Shown: in pieces, positions 7,480-10,756 of the stretch
Position numbering within the stretch: position 1 is the stretch's first letter
Layout of the letters: each line of letters opens with the position of its first letter
Source of the DNA: DASVAL01 sp035649575
Lineage (GTDB): Bacteria; Planctomycetota; UBA1135; UBA2386
Assembly: GCA_035649575.1 (NCBI GenBank)
Contig: DASRJH010000166.1
Location: 1-10,756 of the forward strand
Direction of reading: 5' to 3'
Length of the DNA: 10,756 nt
Notes under the pieces: generated by a model
The model's database searches: none
What the model was told of the DNA's origin: nothing
What the model saw: the letters and a program-made list of their open reading frames with translations, nothing else
Program-made: the position numbers and the translations under genes

Positions 7480-9843
7480 TCAGCGATCGGTGCACAGCGT
7501 CGTCGTCCCGCCGGCCTCGAGCGCGAACTCGCGCACCGCGACCTTGCCGTCGCGCTTCCACAGCGCGACCCAGCGACCGGCGGGCAGCAGCACGTCGCGC
7601 GTCCACGGCACGATCTCGTCGGCGCGCACGTCGAGGTCGGCGCGCTTCCGGTAGAGCTCGAGCCCGTCGTTGTTGTCCCTGCCCTCGATCACGAGCCGGC
7701 CGGGCGTCGCGAGTTGCACCGTGCCGAGGTCCGCCTGCGCCGTGCCGTCGACCCAGTGCTGCCCGAAGTCGCGGAAGCCACTCGCCAGCGCGCCGATCTC
7801 GATGCGGTAGAAGCCCGCCGCGAGACCGTGTGCGTAATACCCGCCGTCCTCCTGCGGATCGAGGCTGGCGCCGCGTCCCGTCTGCACCTGCCACGCGCGC
7901 ACTTCGATGCCTGCCGGCGCCTCACCATCGTGGCCGCGCACGAACACGCGCAGGCCGCCGTTCGCGGCCGCCCGCTGCCGCAGATCGAACAGCACTTCGC
8001 CCGAATCGGGCAGCACCGACAGCTCCTCGGCGATCGGGAACTTCTCACCCTGCACGCCCCACAGCAAGAGGCGCGCGGGACCCGGCGACAAGTTGGCGAA
8101 GGCGAAGTGGCCGTCAGGGCCAACAGTCGCGACGTCGCCGTCGTGGCTTGGTGCTACGTACTCGACCCGCGCGCCGTTCAAGCTCTCGCCGTTGCTGCCG
8201 ATAGCGCGTCCACGCAACGTGCGACCGGTCTCCAGCATCAGGTCCACGGTGACGGTGTGATCGTCGACGACTTCGATCGTGCGTGTCGCGAGGCCTTCTG
8301 GTCCCCCGCCCGCTCGCAGCGACACGGGGCCGTTGCCCGGCGTCGGCCATGCGAACCGGTAGCTGCCATCGGCGGTCGTTTGTGTCGACCCTCCCGTGAA
8401 GTCCGGCCGATTCACTTCGACGCGCACACCGAACAGCGGCTTCCCGTCCGCACCGAAGACGCGCCCCTCGATCGAGCGCTTCATCGCGCCGGGGTCGCTG
8501 GACGAAACCATCTCCACGCCCACCGTGACGTCGTCGACCGCGTCCGGGTCACCGGGCTCTCCGCTGGGATCCTCGGGCGGGATCGCGACCAGGTCCCCGA
8601 ACGTCGCGTCCGGATGCAAGCCGACGCGCCACCGACCGCGCGCCTCGAACAGGCTCGCGCCGGCCATCCCCTGATGGCAGCTCCGGCAATCCGCTTTGCC
8701 CTGGCTGCAATCCGGCATCGTCACGATCTGCCGCCCGAGCTCATCGACGCGCACCTGCGCCGGCAACGGCGCGACCCCGGCGACGCAGTGCAGCTCCGCC
8801 GGCACACCGGCCGCAACCTGGACCTCCTGCAGCGAGGTATGCGGAACCGCGATCCCGACACCAACCGCGACCTTCATCGCGGGCACGCGGCCCCGCCACT
8901 TCACGGTGATGCGGCCGTCGTTGTCGCTCGGTGGTTGCACGAGGGCCAGCGCGCACCCCGACGGCGCGAGAGCCAGGGAGGCGCCGCTGATCGCCATGCC
9001 GTTCCCGTCGACGATGCGCGCGCGCAACTCGAACTCGTATCGCTGCGCGAGTGCGAGCACTTCCGGCGACTCGGAGGCGACGACCGCGCGTTCGGCACCG
9101 CGGTCCTTCTCGACGTCCGGAGTGATCGACGGCGTGGCGGACTCGTTCGCGCTCGCGATGGCAGCCGACGCCGGCGGCACGACCGCACCCGCACCAACCC
9201 ACCACGTGAATGCCGCGATGGCGCACGCGGCGAGCACGACCCCGGACTTGGCGAGAGTGGACATCGACGACACCGAGAGAGCACGGAACAACCAGCCAGA
9301 ACGGACGCCGAGCCCGAGCGCGGGCCCGATCGTGGCGCGCCAGGCGCGGCCTTCGCGCCGCTCGAGCTCGACGCGCAGCATTTCGAGGCCACGCTGCAAC
9401 CGGCTCTTCACCGTCGCCACCGGCACGCGACTGCGCGCCGCGATGCGCGAGGGCGACAGCTCCTCGAAGTAGCGCTGCACCAGCGCGCTCTGATACGGCT
9501 CCGGCAGCGCCCACAACGCCTCGGTCACGGCGCGCACCGAGTCGCGCTGCACGGCGTCCGCGTCGGCTGGCGGGCTGCTGCCACCGCCGGCAGAAGCCTC
9601 GTGCTGCCGCCGCCGCTGCTCACCGCGGCGGCGGTTCGAGGCGAGGTTGTGCATCACGGTCGACAACCACGAGAACAGGCTGTGCGGGTTCGGCGGCGGC
9701 GCGCGCAGCGCGCGCACCGCGGTGTCCTGCACGAGGTCGTCGGCGTCGGTGCGGCCGACGAGGTCCCTGGCAAGACGCCGCAGCGCGCCGCTGTGCGCGA
9801 CCAGCTCGCGGGCAACACTCGGGGACTCCGGTAGGGAGGACAT
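7480..9843 (-). CDS. Membrane-anchored ECF sigma factor with carboxypeptidase-regulatory-like repeats and a CxxCH motif
   Basis: This is a 787-residue fusion. Residues about 15-75 are sigma-70 region 2 (DADDLVQDTAVRAL, then a tryptophan-containing helix and an Arg-rich end), and about 105-165 are region 4 with a helix-turn-helix (LPEPYQSALVQRYF, then SRIAARSRVPVATVKSRL). A single hydrophobic segment (about 199-222) follows basic residues, predicting N-terminus inside and C-terminus outside. The remaining ~560 residues hold Ig-like carboxypeptidase-regulatory repeats, recognisable at about 270-335, 457-540, 543-620 and 632-715 by the pattern GxxxGxxxxGAxV...TxxDGxYxF. Between the first two is CRSCH (386-390) with another cysteine at 379. 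ECF sigma factors direct RNA polymerase to stress or envelope promoters; here the sensor seems covalently attached. ATG 9843 is preferred over an in-frame GTG at 9855; GGGGTGG lies 8 nt upstream of it. No anti-sigma gene is adjacent. Confidence 0.93.
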   Translation of the reverse strand: MSSLPESPSVARELVAHSGALRRLARDLVGRTDADDLVQDTAVRALRAPPPNPHSLFSWLSTVMHNLASNRRRGEQRRRQHEASAGGGSSPPADADAVQRDSVRAVTEALWALPEPYQSALVQRYFEELSPSRIAARSRVPVATVKSRLQRGLEMLRVELERREGRAWRATIGPALGLGVRSGWLFRALSVSSMSTLAKSGVVLAACAIAAFTWWVGAGAVVPPASAAIASANESATPSITPDVEKDRGAERAVVASESPEVLALAQRYEFELRARIVDGNGMAISGASLALAPSGCALALVQPPSDNDGRITVKWRGRVPAMKVAVGVGIAVPHTSLQEVQVAAGVPAELHCVAGVAPLPAQVRVDELGRQIVTMPDCSQGKADCRSCHQGMAGASLFEARGRWRVGLHPDATFGDLVAIPPEDPSGEPGDPDAVDDVTVGVEMVSSSDPGAMKRSIEGRVFGADGKPLFGVRVEVNRPDFTGGSTQTTADGSYRFAWPTPGNGPVSLRAGGGPEGLATRTIEVVDDHTVTVDLMLETGRTLRGRAIGSNGESLNGARVEYVAPSHDGDVATVGPDGHFAFANLSPGPARLLLWGVQGEKFPIAEELSVLPDSGEVLFDLRQRAAANGGLRVFVRGHDGEAPAGIEVRAWQVQTGRGASLDPQEDGGYYAHGLAAGFYRIEIGALASGFRDFGQHWVDGTAQADLGTVQLATPGRLVIEGRDNNDGLELYRKRADLDVRADEIVPWTRDVLLPAGRWVALWKRDGKVAVREFALEAGGTTTLCTDR

Positions 9844-10140
9844 GCACGGTACCACCCCGGCCGAGACAGCCCGGATGCAACGTCGCGATCATTCTGCCAG
9901 GAACGTCACCGCGATCCGGTCGCTGAGTGCGATCGGAGTAGCTGTCGTGTCCCCGCAGATTACGTCTCGATCCTGTACCCGAGTCCGCTGCGCGGCTCGC
10001 CAGGAACCAAGGGGAGTTCGCGGATCCCCCGCTGGCCACGGGGCGCCGCGCGCCTGCTCAACTACGACACGATTCGAACCGATGAGCGGCCCGGCCACGT
10101 GCGGACCCGTTCCGGGTCGCTGGCCGCGGGGAAACCAACC
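9844..10140. other. Divergent intergenic region between the sigma-factor fusion and the bactofilin
   Basis: These 297 bp must hold the start signals for both flanking genes. Frames crossing it show no protein similarity. GGAAC cores, resembling ECF -35 elements, occur on the plus strand at 9900-9904 and 10003-10007, and on the minus strand within 10108-10112, but none has a convincing -10 partner at 15-17 bp. A strong hairpin lies at 10092-10126. No confident sigma-70-type promoter could be picked by eye. Confidence 0.5.
10092..10126 (+). promoter_or_regulatory. Strong nested hairpin directly before the bactofilin ribosome-binding site
   Basis: An inner stem GACCCG (10104-10109) / CGGGTC (10113-10118) with a TTC loop is enclosed by CGGCCA (10092-10097) / TGGCCG (10121-10126). 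A GC/GC pairing between them leaves small bulges. It ends 1 nt before GGGG of the Shine-Dalgarno at 10128-10132 and 14 nt before the ATG. If transcribed it would be a stable mRNA leader structure; as DNA it could be a dyad operator. The function is not shown. Confidence 0.4.
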
Positions 10141-10756
10141 ATGAGCTGGGGCAAACGAAAAGAAGCGCTGACCAAGGGGCAGTCTGTCGACGCCGGCACC
10201 GACCTTGCCACCCTCGACATACCGGACACTTTCTTCGATCCGCAAACGCAGGATACTCCGACCGAGGAAACCACGGACACGACAACCGACGACACCACGG
10301 CGACGACGACGGCGACGGCGACGTTCGGCCCGACGCTGTGCCTGCAGGGCGAGCTCACGGGCGAGGAGGACGTGACCATCGACGGCAAGGTCGAAGGACG
10401 CATCGAGGTGCGCGACCACACGGTGACGATCGGACCGAACGCCAACATCAAGGCGACCATCCTCGCGCGTTGCGTGGTCATCCAAGGCAAGGTCGTCGGC
10501 AACATCGAGGCTGACGAGAAGGTCGAGATCGAGGCAACGGGGTCGCTGATCGGCGACATCCGCGCCAGCCGCGTCGTGTTGGCCGAGTCAGCGCGCTTCC
10601 GGGGCAAGGTCGACATGGGCTGGGACGAACAGACCCAGACCACGACCACGATGGAGCGCACGACCACGACCCCGACGGAGCGCACGACCACGACGGAGCG
10701 CACCACCACGACCACGACCCCGACCACGATCACGACAGCGCGCGCAACCACGCGCC
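10141..10756 (+). CDS. Bactofilin with threonine-rich arms (partial, C-terminus off window)
   Basis: The frame from ATG 10141 stays open to the window edge (205 residues visible). GGGGA at 10128-10132, 8 nt upstream, supports this start. Residues about 62-159 form a bactofilin core (formerly DUF583): successive short beta-helix rungs such as LTGEEDVTIDGKVEGRI, VTIGPNANIKATI, VVIQGKVVGNIEA and VEIEATGSLIGDI, ending RFRGKVDM. Bactofilins polymerise without nucleotide into cytoskeletal filaments that organise cell-wall synthesis, stalks or polarity. The N-terminal arm is acidic and Thr-rich (39-61). The tail from 164 onward is almost pure Thr with E-R-T-T-T-T repeats at 172, 180 and 186, unlike the Pro- or charge-rich tails usual in the family. 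The initial short basic stretch (GKRKEALTK) may aid membrane or partner contact (inference). It is divergently arranged from the sigma-factor gene. Confidence 0.93.
   Translation, partial: MSWGKRKEALTKGQSVDAGTDLATLDIPDTFFDPQTQDTPTEETTDTTTDDTTATTTATATFGPTLCLQGELTGEEDVTIDGKVEGRIEVRDHTVTIGPNANIKATILARCVVIQGKVVGNIEADEKVEIEATGSLIGDIRASRVVLAESARFRGKVDMGWDEQTQTTTTMERTTTTPTERTTTTERTTTTTTPTTITTARATTR
10654..10713 (+). repeat. In-frame tandem-like repeats encoding Glu-Arg-Thr4 units in the bactofilin tail
   Basis: The unit GAGCGCACGACCACGAC begins at 10654 and 10678 and recurs, with one change, at 10696 (spacings 24 and 18 bp, both multiples of three). Around them ACC/ACG threonine codons dominate from about 10627 to the edge. 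A second ACG-rich tract (about 10271-10323) encodes the N-terminal Thr-rich arm. Such repeats can change length by slippage while keeping frame. Confidence 0.7.

Noticed and set aside
5046..8204. Plus-strand open frame of over 1000 codons.
   Set aside because: It lies opposite the beta-lactamase/VanX gene and part of the sigma fusion, has Arg-rich composition and no domain similarity. It is a GC-driven antisense shadow.
7318..9834. Plus-strand open frame of over 800 codons.
   Set aside because: It is antisense to the sigma/CPR fusion, whose minus-strand product has clear sigma regions. No motif is recognisable in the plus-strand translation.
10071..10080. GGTTCGAATC on the minus strand, resembling a tRNA T-loop.
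   Set aside because: The flanks do not pair into a 5-bp T-stem, and no acceptor stem, anticodon arm or CCA end could be fitted around it.
9900..10112. GGAAC cores in the divergent region as ECF-type -35 elements that would indicate sigma autoregulation.
   Set aside because: No matching -10 element such as CGTC or TCTGA lies 15-17 bp downstream of any of them; a five-base match is expected by chance here.
10062..10751. Minus-strand open frame starting with Val-rich repeats.
   Set aside because: It is the complement of the bactofilin coding sequence; the Val-rich stretch is simply the reverse complement of threonine codons.
10627..10756. Short repeats near the right edge as a possible CRISPR array or transposon end.
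   Set aside because: The repeats are short, in frame, spaced in multiples of three and lie inside the bactofilin reading frame, so they are coding low-complexity sequence.

Overview
This window is GC-rich chromosomal DNA (roughly two thirds G+C by eye) with six protein genes, two of them cut by the window ends. An ECF sigma factor fused through a membrane span to carboxypeptidase-regulatory-like repeats, a bactofilin, and a large multidomain envelope lipoprotein together suggest a free-living Gram-negative-type bacterium. Planctomycetota is the best guess, because such sigma fusions are common there. Myxococcota or a related group cannot be excluded. No rRNA, tRNA, CRISPR, transposase or phage gene was found.

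Left part (1-4795), central metabolism. On the minus strand a thiolase gene (1358-2569) is followed 30 bp later by an aconitase/isopropylmalate dehydratase-family gene that runs off the left edge (1-1327). In this enzyme the swivel domain comes before the catalytic domain. A plus-strand M48 metalloprotease, probably a lipoprotein (2672-3487), diverges from the thiolase and converges, with only a 9-bp gap, on a minus-strand type I citrate synthase gene, gltA (3497-4795). Citrate synthase and an aconitase-family enzyme in one neighbourhood, next to an acetyl-CoA-handling thiolase, point to entry of acetyl-CoA into the TCA cycle. The protease looks like an unrelated envelope quality-control gene.

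Middle (4796-7415). A 313-bp intergenic stretch holds a plausible sigma-70-type promoter for gltA and a GC-rich hairpin just after the next gene. That gene (5109-7415, minus) encodes a 768-residue predicted lipoprotein. It fuses a serine beta-lactamase/DD-peptidase-fold domain, two probable small beta domains and a complete VanX-type D-Ala-D-Ala dipeptidase domain. All core catalytic motifs of both enzymes are present.

Right part (7480-10756). The ECF sigma/membrane/CPR-repeat fusion (7480-9843, minus) lies 64 bp upstream of the lipoprotein gene on the same strand, so the two may be co-transcribed as an envelope-sensing and peptidoglycan-acting pair. Its predicted extracytoplasmic part carries a single CxxCH motif, the classic c-type heme attachment signature. 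After a 297-bp divergent intergenic region with a strong nested hairpin comes a plus-strand bactofilin gene (10141 to the right edge). Its cytoskeletal core is flanked by threonine-rich arms, the C-terminal one made of short E-R-T-T-T-T repeats.
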